DNA of 64,000 nt from Panulirus ornatus (lineage: Eukaryota > Arthropoda > Malacostraca > Decapoda > Palinuridae). This document shows positions 50,168-64,000 of this stretch, piece after piece. The translations under genes and the position numbers were made by a program. The notes under the pieces were generated by a model, which ran no database searches, was not told the DNA's origin, and saw only the letters and a program-made list of their open reading frames with translations. The stretch lies in the NCBI RefSeq assembly GCF_036320965.1, contig NC_092225.1, positions 81,015,113 to 81,079,112 on the forward strand, read 5' to 3'. Numbering within the stretch: position 1 is the first letter of the stretch; every line of letters begins with the position of its first letter.

Positions 50168-51188
50168 CAGAGGTTCTCTGCTCCCGTCCTTGCGAACTGG
50201 TATGGTTGAGGTGAGGCGTCAGGTGTCCCTAGGTCGCGCAGTCTGTGGGGTGTTGCCCCACAGTGCTTCTACAGGCATGGAATACGTGACCGTTGTTTAG
50301 ACAGCAACTTCCCCGTCTTGCACCCTCCGTACAGACGACGGGGGGAAAGTCACAGTATACACCGTGATGAGAGACCCTCTTCAAGACGACTGAGTTCTCC
50401 GGTTTAAATCAGACGAGCGTCGATCTTAAGCGCCCGTCGTGGGTTGTGACTCTGCTGCCCCGAGCCGCAGATGATTACACTGGGGACGTGAGGGGTCGAC
50501 GTGTGGACGCACACGCAATGCGCCTGGGACAGGCGGAGACGCCGACGCCAACGACCACATGACGGCGACGTCAGAGTGTCCTTACGTCTTGCCGTGTGGA
50601 GACTAAATCAACGGGGGACGGGGGAATATATATATATATATCTCCTCATGAGTCGTGGTCGGCGGTCAAGTGCCTAGCGTTTGTGACGGGGAATACCGCT
50701 AATTTGGGAGATCCGTGTGTGAGGGTGGGGTAAGTTGGCGCGTGGGAAGGTCGCACGTTCCACCATTACCTTTGAGCAACTGCTCACTTGATGACTGCTC
50801 TTTTGGGTCTTATATAAGTGTCTCAGGTTGTGGCGCCGTAAGATATGCATATTACGATACATTGACGATCCCTCGAGTAGACATAAATGATTTGAAATTA
50901 TGTGGTGTGAGAGCGGGTGCACTTCGGGGAATTTCTTCGCCTGAGTTAACCCTGATGAGGACTGTTTTATTCCTATAAAACCGACAAGAGAGACGGATTC
51001 CGGATAGCACCTCAGGATCTGATTATAGACGTCGGCCCACTTTCGTGCAGAAGGTGCGTCACCATCAGGTTCCATCAGACACGTGAAGATTAGTGTCATC
51101 TTTACCACTTGTTCAGTTGGTCTGTGGCCTGGGTGGGGTGGCCTGCTGCGGCCTCACAGAGATTGGAATTCAGAGTTTTTGTATACCT
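50164..51188. other. unassigned G/C-richer DNA
   Basis: A minus-strand open frame of about 144 codons (50674-51108) is unlike any family I know and lacks repeat character. It could be chance. Confidence 0.3.
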
Positions 51189-51202
51189 GCTTTCTTCTTC
51201 TC

Positions 51203-51233
<31 letters not shown>

Positions 51234-51268
51234 TTCTTCTTCTTCTTCTTCTTCTTCTTCTTCTTCTT
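51189..51268. repeat. (CTT)n polypyrimidine tract
   Basis: About 26 TTC/CTT units, followed by a T/C-rich stretch to 51440. Confidence 0.95.
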
Positions 51269-51440
51269 TTGTTTCCTTGCTTCGGGTTTCCCTTTTTTTC
51301 TTCTTCATCGTTCTTCCTTTCCTCTACTTTTTGTAATCATTCAAATTTCACTTTTCATTTTCTCTTTCTTTTTTTCGCTTCTAGATATTTTCCTGTATCA
51401 ATTCTAATTCCTACTTTTTTTTTTATCACCGTCATGATAA

Positions 51441-52214
<774 letters not shown>

Positions 52215-53292
52215 TACTCTAGTCATAGGAGGGAAAGGACTACCAGACAGATTATAGACTGGAGTGTGTTGATGGAAAACGAGTCGATAACGTGAAAATT
52301 GAGGTTAGGAAGGCAACGGCGGAGGGACAGCTTGGGTGTACAAGCTTCTTGTGAGGAGGAACACTTTGTTCTGCCATCCAATTCTGCTGGTTTGCATGTG
52401 ACACTGAGCCACCCATGCCTGCCTTAACGTCATGCATATCTGAGACTGCTGGACGCATTATACACAGACCACCTCGGGGGTAACACGCACTCCCCCACCT
52501 GCCCTTCGTCACGGTGATATTACTCTGGTCGTTACACAAGAGATGATCGGCTTGGCTGGACGCGGCGGCAAGCGCTGCTCCCAGAACTGTGATGTAAGCA
52601 AATTAGACTCGAGTAAGAAGAATGTGCTATGGACATGATCCGCAATGGTACGGAGGGATTGCGTTTGGACGTTCGACTCGTTCCTTTTTGGTTTATTGAA
52701 GACACTGAGGCTCTGACCAACCCTCTGCATGTGCTCGGGAGAGTTTACCACGGAACAAAAACTGTGTACGTCCAGTGTGTCAACACAGCCGACACGTTTG
52801 TAAACACACGAGTCTGACAGCTTCTTCAGGGAAGGTTGGATCTCTCTCATCGTTTATGGTCTCAACTTTCGTCCTGTATTCTGTATTTTTTTTTCTAGTT
52901 GTATTTCATTCTTACGTTTTTTTTTTTCTTCAATTACCAAATCATGTTCTAGACTATATACCTTCGATAGGACTAGTTTAATGGTTTTCTTTCTTTGTCT
53001 AGAGGTAGAGCAGACCCAGCAGGAACGGTTGACTGACTTTTTGGTGATGTTTATTGGGCTTCACCTTAGCAAGTAGGAATTGTGCCACTGTCAGCATATG
53101 TGGGGCCAGGAACCACCTACCCACGTAGGCCAGTACCTGCCGTGAGAGTGAGAAAGGTCTTAGAATAATTGCCGAACACTTGAAGAAAGTATTCGGGATT
53201 TTTCGTTTTGCCTTTACAAGATTACGATCATAGACTTAATGAACTCGGCCTGTCGCCCAAAGACCCGATAATCAGGCTTCATCCCCCCCCCC

Positions 53293-53296
<4 letters not shown>
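52215..53296. other. unassigned DNA
   Basis: No recognised feature. Confidence 0.35.

Positions 53297-53363
<67 letters not shown>
53297..53363. repeat. (CT)n microsatellite
   Basis: About 33 CT units after a C-run. Confidence 0.96.
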
Positions 53364-53366
<3 letters not shown>

Positions 53367-53424
53367 TCCTTCCTTGTTTCGCTTGTCTGCCACAAGTACA
53401 CAGGAGATCATGAAAGCTAAGGAC

Positions 53425-53925
53425 TGGTCATGTGCGCAGACATCCTCATTATGTGGGTTGGTCGTACGACCAGACACCCTCATTGTGAGGGTTGGTCATG
53501 TGAGCAGACACCCTCATTGTGAGGGTTGGTCATGCGAGCAGACACCCTCATTGTGAGGGTGGGTCATGCGAGCAGACACCCTCATTGTGAGGGTGGGTCA
53601 TGCGAGCAGACACCCTCATTGTGAGGGTGGGTCATGCGAGCAGACACCCTCATTGTGAGGGTTGGTCATGCGAGCAGACACCCTCATTGTGAGGGTTGGT
53701 CATGTGAGCAGACACCCTCATTGTGAGGGTGGGTCATGCGAGCAGACACCCTCATTGTGAGGGTGGGTCATGCGAGCAGACACCCTCATTGTGAGGGTGG
53801 GTCATGCGAGCAGACACCCTCATTGTGAGGGTGGGTCATGCGAGCAGACACCCTCATTGTGAGGGTTGGTCATGTGAGCAGACACCCTCATTATGAGGGT
53901 GGGTCATGCGAGCAGACAGTCTTTT
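53425..53925. repeat. 34-bp palindromic minisatellite
   Basis: About 15 units of period 34. Most contain CACCCTCATTGTGAGGGTG, in which CACCCTCA and TGAGGGTG are exact inverted arms around TTG (a few units have ggttgg, which shortens the arm by one). The linker is ggtcatgcgagcaga. Confidence 0.95.
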
Positions 53926-55345
53926 ATCGTAATAGTTGGTCGGTAGGACACTCTTGCCCTCAGAGCAAGACTGGGAGGGTCGGTGGATTATGGTTGGTGA
54001 GGAACTCCTCCCTACGCCAGCCCCGCCCCGCCCTCCTTCCACTGGCCAGGGGGCGTTGTTGAAGGACCAGAGACGTACTTGGTGATGGAAATCCCTCCCT
54101 TCCCCCACCAAGAGGGAGGGAGGGAGGGTTGTTGAAGGTTGGGAGGAGGAGGGGGGGATCAGAAATGCCCTTTAGCCCATGAACTCTGGGGTCCGGATTG
54201 TGGCCACCTTGAGCGAGCCACCAGTATGTAGATTTAATAGCCGATTTTAAGCATCAGCAATTTTGGTCGTCAAGGGGCATGAGACTGTGTGTGTGGGTGT
54301 GTAATTTCTTTCTTTGTAGCTTGTGTTTGGGTAGAATGTATGTTTTAAGTACATTCCACAACGTCCTTATGGAACCTCGAGGGGGCAAATGAATGTGTTC
54401 ACCGTCTCTTCTCTGGGGGTCCGGAGATAACTGGCTGGCTGGCTGGCTGGCTGGCTGGGTGGGTGGGAGCCCTACATAATGGAGATTTCAACTCGTTAGC
54501 TGAAACCAATCCATCGTAAAGGAAGTCTTGCTGAGCTGCGTCCACAGGCCTAACCTGTGGCTTTTTTTGTTTGTTTGTTTGTTTGTGAAACTATTAAAGT
54601 TTGCAGTGACCATGTCGTCCGGATTACTTTAATTATGAAATGGCTAATGACCCAACTGTTAGTGATACCCATGCTGTAGATAAAGATATAAAGCGTCTAT
54701 TGAATAGATATGATGCGTCCCTTGAATGTATTCTGAGAATGCTCATCTCTTTTGTGGGATGTTCCTGAAAATACTTACTCATAATGAGATGATTGGATGA
54801 TGTTGTCACGGAGTAATTAATGTCATTAGTGAACAATTTTTTTTTTCCCGAACTGAAGTAGGCCGGTGTATACAACTGTGTGGATTAGTGTGGCGGTAGT
54901 AGAGAGACGTATGTGTGTGTACCTTCCCACTCCCACCACACTCATCCAGGAGTATATTTTTTTCTTCATCTTCCACCGTGACAGACGGCCTCGTTAGGAC
55001 CTGATGGTGTCTTGCTGTGTGAATTCATTTGTATTCGTATGTGTTGACGTTGTGGCTGGGCGGGCGGAAGAATGGCTCTGGTGGTGTTTGCATTTGTATG
55101 AGCTACTCTTGGTGTTAATAAGGTACTTATTCCCCGAAGGTATTTGGATAAACTCTTTAATGGCTGTGGGATTTCCTTATTGTTTACGTTTATCCACATC
55201 TGCACGTATTTTGAACGATTTTAGGACGACGGGATATACGAATGATTTCAAAAAGAGCCCAAGAGACCTTGATTCACTCATAAGTTCAAGCAAACGCCTT
55301 TACGTTTCAGTCAGTCACGAGAATTTTTCCCCTAATATGTTGTAA
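53926..55345. other. unassigned DNA
   Basis: Holds a (CTGG)n run at 54429-54458 and (TTTG)n at 54566-54586. No coding motif is seen. Confidence 0.35.
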
Positions 55346-55984
55346 GTGGTGGTGGGAAACGTGTGGTTGATGCGGTCGGAGCCCAGCGGGTCATATTTCG
55401 GAGTGCCCGAGTGTGGTCAACCGACCGAAACCCACCATCCACCACCCACACCCACCCAACCCACCCCAGACTGGCTTCGAGGTCACCTCCTGCAAAACCA
55501 ACGTCACTTTGAAGCAATTCATGACGTGTCCTTTCTTCCGGGACAAAGAAAACTTGACACCTTTGAGAGCGCGTTATTTCACAAAGGTCTCGGATTAATT
55601 ATATGCACGTATGAAAAGGGCGAGGCATCAATGATTTTCGCTGGATCATTAGATCGCGCGTTTGGAAAGTTTATCACAAGTGTCTCAAGTTATCAATACG
55701 GATCAGGTCAGCATTTGGGAGTAAGGGGTTATGCAAGGGGTCACGTGCAGCGCGTGAGGCAATTATTCTACTGCAGTGGAAATGATAATGATTTTGTTTT
55801 CAAAATTGTAGTGGAAATCAAAAGGATTTTTGCGTTAAACACTGCAGTGGGAAGGAAAAGGATTTTTTTTTTTTTCAAAAGGAACAGGACAGAGAAATCT
55901 CTTAACACGAAAAGATTAAGAAGGATGGAAGGTTCAGTATCAACCTGTGACTATCTGTGGCAGAGGAAATGGAATAAACTTTAG
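55346..55984 (+). CDS. uncharacterised open frame (about 212 codons), possibly not a gene
   Basis: The longest open frame in the window that is neither satellite nor recognised transposon. It includes a Pro/Thr/His-rich part (residues about 25-45, HHPPPTPTQPTPDW), then mixed sequence (LGLIICTYEKGEASMIFAGS) and a basic tail with a poly-Phe run coded by a T-run (KRIFFFFKRNR). I recognise no domain, signal peptide or transmembrane segment. The compositional shifts and the T-run argue against a conserved protein. It could contain an exon or be chance. Confidence 0.2.
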   Translation: MVVGNVWLMRSEPSGSYFGVPECGQPTETHHPPPTPTQPTPDWLRGHLLQNQRHFEAIHDVSFLPGQRKLDTFESALFHKGLGLIICTYEKGEASMIFAGSLDRAFGKFITSVSSYQYGSGQHLGVRGYARGHVQRVRQLFYCSGNDNDFVFKIVVEIKRIFALNTAVGRKRIFFFFKRNRTEKSLNTKRLRRMEGSVSTCDYLWQRKWNKL

Positions 55985-56445
55985 TAAACTGTGAGATTAT
56001 CGCTGGGTCGCCATGACGGGAAGATGGGTAATAGACACAACACGGTGAAAAAAGAAAGAAAGGACAAAGAGAAAGTAAGATCATTATGAATTAGATGAGC
56101 GTAAAAGTTCACAGATAGTTTCGGTGAAAGTTAGGGACTTATCGAAGTGAAACTGGACAAGAAAACGACTTATTGAAGAAACTGTCAGACATTATCTTAG
56201 GGTCGAAAGGGAACACATCTTAGGATTGAAAGTCTTATCTTAAGAATCGAAAGTCTGTTATCTTAGGTTTGAGAGTCTGTTCTCTCAGGATTGAAAGGCA
56301 TACAGAACCCTGAATACCCAGAGTTAATGAGACGCTTCATAACTATGAAGTTCCGAAACCATTTCGTATCCACGTTCGTCCTGATTCGGATGCCAAATGT
56401 TAGCTTGACATTATCAGCACGAATTCAAAAGATGATAACTGTCAA

Positions 56446-56490
56446 CGCCACTGGACGAAGTGGATTCGAACCCCGGTCCTTCCAGTGATG
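56446..56490 (-). other. tRNA-like B-box sequence
   Basis: The minus strand has accggggttcgaatccac, which contains the exact pol III B box GGTTCGAATCC. The flanks do not form a T-stem or a full tRNA, so at most this is a tRNA-derived remnant. Confidence 0.25.
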
Positions 56491-56569
56491 GGTTGTTATC
56501 TGTTTCACGTCTCCAGTGCATGTTGAAAGAGATACGAATGACTAAGTTTGAGAGAAAGTAGTTGACGCA

Positions 56570-56770
56570 GGAGGCTCAGTCCTCTGTTCTTAACTCTACC
56601 TTGGGCCTTTGAGGGAATATCCTCACCTGGCCCCCTTCTCTGTACCATCTTTTGGAAACTTAATAACGAGGGGGAGGATTTCCAGCAGCCCCCGCTCCCT
56701 CCCCTTTTAGTCGCCTTCTACGACACGCAGGGAAAACGTGGAAAGTATTCTTTCTCTCCTATCCCCAGGG
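56570..56770 (-). mobile_element. SINE-X, lacking its tail
   Basis: The plus strand has tcctcacctggcccccttct, ccttttagtcgccttctacg, acacgcagggaaaacg and ctatccccagggata, then (TA)n. The part with the LINE-like tail and poly(A) is replaced by unrelated sequence after ctctgttcttaactctacct. Confidence 0.82.
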
Positions 56771-56774
56771 ATAT

Positions 56775-56845
<71 letters not shown>
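56771..56845. repeat. (TA)n tract between SINE-X and LINE
   Basis: About 36 TA units. It has the same SINE-X - (TA)n - RTE-A order as 30.7-31.1 kb. Confidence 0.95.
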
Positions 56846-60485
<3,640 letters not shown>

Positions 60486-60534
<49 letters not shown>

Positions 60535-60587
60535 CCTATGTGTCTATCACTACTTCTTTCTCACCACATCCTTTCTACATCTTATAT

Positions 60588-60648
<61 letters not shown>
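60486..60648. repeat. (GA)n and (TA)n tracts
   Basis: GA at 60486-60530 and TA at 60590-60648. Confidence 0.95.
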
Positions 60649-60649
<1 letters not shown>

Positions 60650-60980
60650 GAGTGAGAACGAATGGGGCCTTTGTTGTCTTTTCCTAGCGTTACCTCGCAC
60701 ACATGAGGGGGGAGGGTGTTGTTATTCCATGTGTGGCGGGGTGGCGATGGGAATGAATAAAGGCAGACTATGAATTATGTACATGGGCATGTATTTATAT
60801 GTCTGTGTGTGTATACATATGTATACATTGAGATGTATAGGTATGTATATTTGCGTGTGTGGACGTGTATGTATATACATGTGTATGTGGGTGGGTCGGG
60901 CCATTCTTTCGTCTGTTTCCTTGCGCTACCTCCCTAACGCGGGAGACAGCGACAAAGCAAAATAAATGAATATATGAATA
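60649..60980 (+). mobile_element. short interspersed repeat (SINE-Y) with RTE-A tail
   Basis: Starts after (TA)n with cgagtgagaacgaatggggc and cctagcgttacctcgcacac, then tgtggcggggtggcgatggg, then tgtataggtatgtatatttg, and from there follows the RTE-A 3' UTR: gcgtgtgtggacgt, gggccattctttcgtctgtt, tccttgcgctacctccctaa, gcgggagacagcgacaaagc and an A-rich end. Its internal gcgttacctcgcacacatga resembles the tail element too. Non-coding. Confidence 0.75.

Positions 60981-60982
<2 letters not shown>

Positions 60983-61058
<76 letters not shown>
60983..61058. repeat. (TA)n tract
   Basis: About 38 TA units after SINE-Y. Confidence 0.95.
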
Positions 61059-61061
<3 letters not shown>

Positions 61062-61232
61062 CCTTACTAAGGCAGCGTCAGGAAAAGAATTACTGCGCCT
61101 TCGAGGATTTTGTCCCTAACTAAACTCCTTCATTTATTCTTCGTTTTAGAATATTTATACTGGACGTGCGGATGTCTACCACAGCCCCCAATGCCCCCAC
61201 CCCTCTTCATTGCCTTCTACGATTGCATTCTC

Positions 61233-61233
<1 letters not shown>
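61059..61233 (-). other. short segment with possible SINE-X remnant
   Basis: ccaatgcccccacccctctt and cattgccttctacgattgca weakly resemble the SINE-X part ccttttagtcgccttctacg. It ends in (TA)n. Confidence 0.35.

Positions 61234-61314
<81 letters not shown>
61234..61314. repeat. (TA)n tract
   Basis: About 40 TA units, then a short ACACACATA edge. Confidence 0.95.
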
Positions 61315-61323
<9 letters not shown>

Positions 61324-61334
61324 TACATATATAT

Positions 61335-61480
61335 TGCGGTAGGTCACAGTGATGCGCATGATCAAGCATCTGCTGATAGTCACGAGGAAAAAAGGAAACA
61401 AGATAAGTCCAAGCGCACTTTCGTGCATGATCACATCGTCAGGGGAGATACAAGAATGAGATAGAAGAATTTAACAGTCA

Positions 61481-61482
<2 letters not shown>
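61335..61482 (-). mobile_element. Penelope-associated tail repeat, diverged copy
   Basis: On the minus strand: tctcccctgacgatgtgatc, atgcacgaaagtgcgcttgg and acttatcttgtttcc, matching the central part of the repeat at 33.6 kb with differences that keep the GCAC-GAAA-GTGC hairpin. Confidence 0.8.

Positions 61483-61557
<75 letters not shown>
61483..61557. repeat. (TA)n tract between two tail repeats
   Basis: About 37 TA units. Confidence 0.95.
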
Positions 61558-61559
<2 letters not shown>

Positions 61560-61768
61560 AAAGGATCACAATTTTGCGCATGATCAAGTATATTCCTACG
61601 AGTCCACGGGGGAAATGAAACACGATAAGTTCCCAAGCGCACTTTCGTGTAATAATCACATCATCAGGGGAGACACAAGAGAGAAATATAAAAGTCAGTT
61701 GATATACATTGAAGAGACGAAGCTGGGACGCCATGTTTACCAAATGGCGTCCTAGCCATTTGGTAAAC
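61558..61768 (-). mobile_element. Penelope-associated tail repeat with inverted junction
   Basis: Nearly full-length copy read on the minus strand (tgatatacattgaagagacg on plus; tctcccctgatgatgtgatt on minus). At its start are two overlapping perfect inverted repeats: 61726-61734 with 61744-61752, and 61735-61747 with 61756-61768. Confidence 0.85.
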
Positions 61769-62215
61769 TAAGACGACGTTGGTACATACGTTTATTGTTT
61801 GTGGTTTTCGGGTTTGGCATCGTGCCTGTCGTAATATTTTATTATGTGGACAAGAGAGGAATCCGTTTACAAATTTTTCTTAAGGTAAAGCTATCCAATT
61901 TGTATAGACCTTCACCAATATTCATTGTTGCAGTTCTCTGAGTATTTAATAAGAGAAAATTCAATGATATTTCTTTTGATCAAGGAGTTGCAAGTTGTAA
62001 CTGAATTATCAATATTCCAGTCAATACATTGGTCAAAATTCTAACATCATTAAACAAAGCATTTGAATCTTGTCCTGTTCTTATACTGTATTTATGTTGC
62101 TTAAGTCTAGGAGAGCGATCTTCACCAGTATGTCCAATGCAAAACATATTACAGCTTTTGCAAGACACTGCAAACACAATCAGAACGATTCTCTGGCGAA
62201 TATTTGATTAATGTG
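61769..62215 (-). pseudogene. Penelope-like element: GIY-YIG endonuclease and C-terminus
   Basis: From about 62215 down: FAVSCKSCNMFCIGHTGEDR, SPRLKQHKYSIRTGQDSNAL and F, the zinc-finger-like CxxC, the IGxTG motif and the RLKxHxxxxRxG...NALF block of the Penelope GIY-YIG endonuclease. It then reads VRILTNVLTGILIIQLQLAT, a stop, SKEISLNFLLLNTQRTATMN and IGEGLYKLDSFTLRKI, the usual end of the protein. A stop and frame wear make it inactive. The tail repeat follows directly, so that repeat is probably the 3' end or pseudo-LTR of this family. Confidence 0.82.
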
Positions 62216-62270
62216 AATGTAGCTTTCAGCAATAACAATACTGTCAAGTATATCTTAATAAAAAACTCTC

Positions 62271-62640
<370 letters not shown>

Positions 62641-62697
<57 letters not shown>
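62641..62697. repeat. (CT)n microsatellite
   Basis: About 28 CT units. Confidence 0.96.
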
Positions 62698-62700
<3 letters not shown>

Positions 62701-62990
62701 CTGGAGGTTACGTCTTGGGAGAATTGGTGAGCGGAATGATGGTGTGCGTCATGCAATACGTACGGGGCTATGTGAAGAGGATGGAGCAGTGCACGGAACA
62801 GTGTTTGAGGGGTCACTCTAGTCAATAAGATCAACACCGTGGGGGTGTGGCTGCCGGTGTGACGGTCTCTGTGGTCATGGAGAAGAATGTTTACTGCGGG
62901 CTTGAGACCAGGCATCTTGTGGCACAAGCGTAGTTGCGTCAGGCAATGTTTTGCGTCGTGGGGTCGTGGAGTAAAAATAACCTCAGGATC

Positions 62991-63025
<35 letters not shown>

Positions 63026-63267
63026 GTGATGTGTGTATAAATATTTCCAAGCTGAGTAATGGATCTCATTCATGGGACTTACCTAACACTGCTCTGTGAG
63101 GGTGTCTGCGGGAGAAGGACCGGGGGTGAATGGATTTTGGTGGGTTGGGGTGGAAGAATTAGGTCAAGATATGGGGAGATGAGGGTTTACGCATTGTATT
63201 AGATCGTGTAGGATGTGCAACAAGTTTTTTTGAGGGGAGGGTTGAAGCGATGGTATTGAAGAGATGC

Positions 63268-63269
<2 letters not shown>
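62698..63269. other. unassigned DNA with a (GT)n tract
   Basis: GT at 62994-63023. Nothing else is recognised. Confidence 0.35.

Positions 63270-63334
<65 letters not shown>
63270..63334. repeat. (GA)n microsatellite
   Basis: About 32 GA units. Confidence 0.96.
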
Positions 63335-63339
<5 letters not shown>

Positions 63340-64000
63340 ATGGGGTTAGTGGGTAGATAAACAGACCAGAACCAAATGTGCTTCGAGAGACTCGAACGTA
63401 CTGATGGGAGCAGTCCAGCAGCAGAGGAGCCCCTCCTGTACGTACACCCACGATCAAGCAGCCGCCACATGACCGACAACAGACACTTGTGGCGGAAGGT
63501 GGGCGGGTTGTGTCATGGGGTCCGTATGTACACAACCCGCGTCCCTGGCTGGAATATGACTTCACTTCTGACATTTCGGAGTGTGACTTGCTGCATCACT
63601 CGAGCCCTGACTGAGATAGAAATAGTCCCGAGTCATGAGTGATACACAGGCATGAGCTTTTCTCCTCCCAAACACTGCACCTCCCTCCCCACCTGCCCCG
63701 ATCCACCCGACCCCAGAGCCTTGAGCAACTCGCTGCGTATCGCTTGGTGTTGGACGACCGTTCTCCCGCGGCGCGTGTTTCGCTTCTCACTCGCCGCCAC
63801 ACAGAAGCATTCACCAACGCCCATGATGGAAGAAATACGAGCGGAATGGTGTTCATGATTCTCTCTTATCTCTTCCCTCCCTGAAGATTCGAGCTGTTGA
63901 ATCCTTCGAGTCTGGAGAGGGAGAGGAGGAAGTGTAAGTCAACACTCGACTGACCAGCGACGCATGATGTGAACCCCGTCCACTAGGATGCCATTCGAAG
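63335..64000. other. unassigned G/C-richer DNA at the window end
   Basis: Several overlapping open frames lie at 63376-63884 on both strands (60-90 codons). None has a recognised motif. It could be part of a gene beyond the window, but there is no direct support. Confidence 0.3.

Noticed and set aside
53425..53925. CRISPR-like array of palindromic repeats
   Set aside because: Repeats and linkers are equally conserved, the units are contiguous (34 bases, no unique spacers), there are no cas genes, and the DNA is eukaryotic. It is a palindromic minisatellite.
56446..56490. tRNA gene on the minus strand
   Set aside because: The B box is exact but the T-stem has mismatches and no anticodon or acceptor arm can be built.
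63376..63884. Protein-coding gene at the right edge
   Set aside because: Several overlapping frames on both strands, each short and without motifs. G/C-rich composition alone keeps them open.

Overview
The window is repeat-dense, non-genic DNA of a eukaryote, most probably an arthropod and plausibly a decapod crustacean. The organism call is inference: long (TA)n, (CA/GT)n and (GA/CT)n tracts recur every 1 to 2 kb, many G/C-bearing minisatellites are present, and there are many decayed non-LTR retrotransposons of several lineages plus Penelope-like fragments. I recall similar repeats from decapod genomes but could not search. There are no operons, rRNA genes, convincing tRNA genes or CRISPR arrays, and no recognisable host protein-coding gene. 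Most long open frames are translations of simple repeats or of transposon debris.

The dominant mobile family is an RTE-like LINE (called RTE-A here). Its single ORF (about 980 codons by assembling copies) has an APE-type endonuclease, a reverse transcriptase with an FADD active site, and a C-terminal segment ending WSDVVYRG. Its 3' UTR ends in a conserved stem-loop followed by A-rich and (TA)n sequence. Copies or fragments lie at 4.1 kb (diverged), 5.9-7.4, 21.0-23.2, 25.5-26.4, 31.1-33.4, 56.8-59.1 and 60.8 kb. The 56.8-59.1 kb copy is the best preserved and is broken by a single-base insertion. A short interspersed repeat (15.3, 30.7, 39.3 and 56.6 kb) and another at 60.65-60.97 kb carry the same 3' tail, which suggests non-autonomous partners mobilised by RTE-A.

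Other mobile debris: LINE type B (4.5-5.0, 7.5-8.3, 20.1-21.0 kb), several further LINE lineages (12.7, 15.6, 16.7, 28.9-30.2, 34.9-36.0, 36.2-36.8, 42.9 kb), and Penelope-like elements with a decayed RT core and GIY-YIG endonuclease (24.3-25.1 kb, + strand; 61.8-62.2 kb, - strand). A 3' tail repeat linked to the second Penelope-like fragment recurs at 26.5, 33.6, 39.7, 61.3 and 61.6 kb.

Minisatellites fill much of the rest: purine-rich arrays at 0.9-2.1 kb, 21-bp at 8.8-9.3, 18-bp at 9.9-10.6, about 48-bp at 13.2-14.0, 20-bp at 41.2-41.7, 45-bp at 42.3-42.5, a run of arrays with periods 22, 27, 32, 32 and 21 from 45.9 to 49.6 kb, and a palindromic 34-bp array at 53.4-53.9 kb. The stretch 43.2-45.9 kb and most of 49.6-56.5 and 62.4-64.0 kb look like single-copy DNA in which I could not assign a gene.

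The most unusual features are the mosaic architecture (LINE and Penelope fragments cut off at both ends by (TA)n tracts), strand-flipping fold-back junctions, the LINE/SINE shared tail, a CTGATGA...GAAA ribozyme-like motif in the Penelope tail, and tandem arrays made of perfect palindromes.
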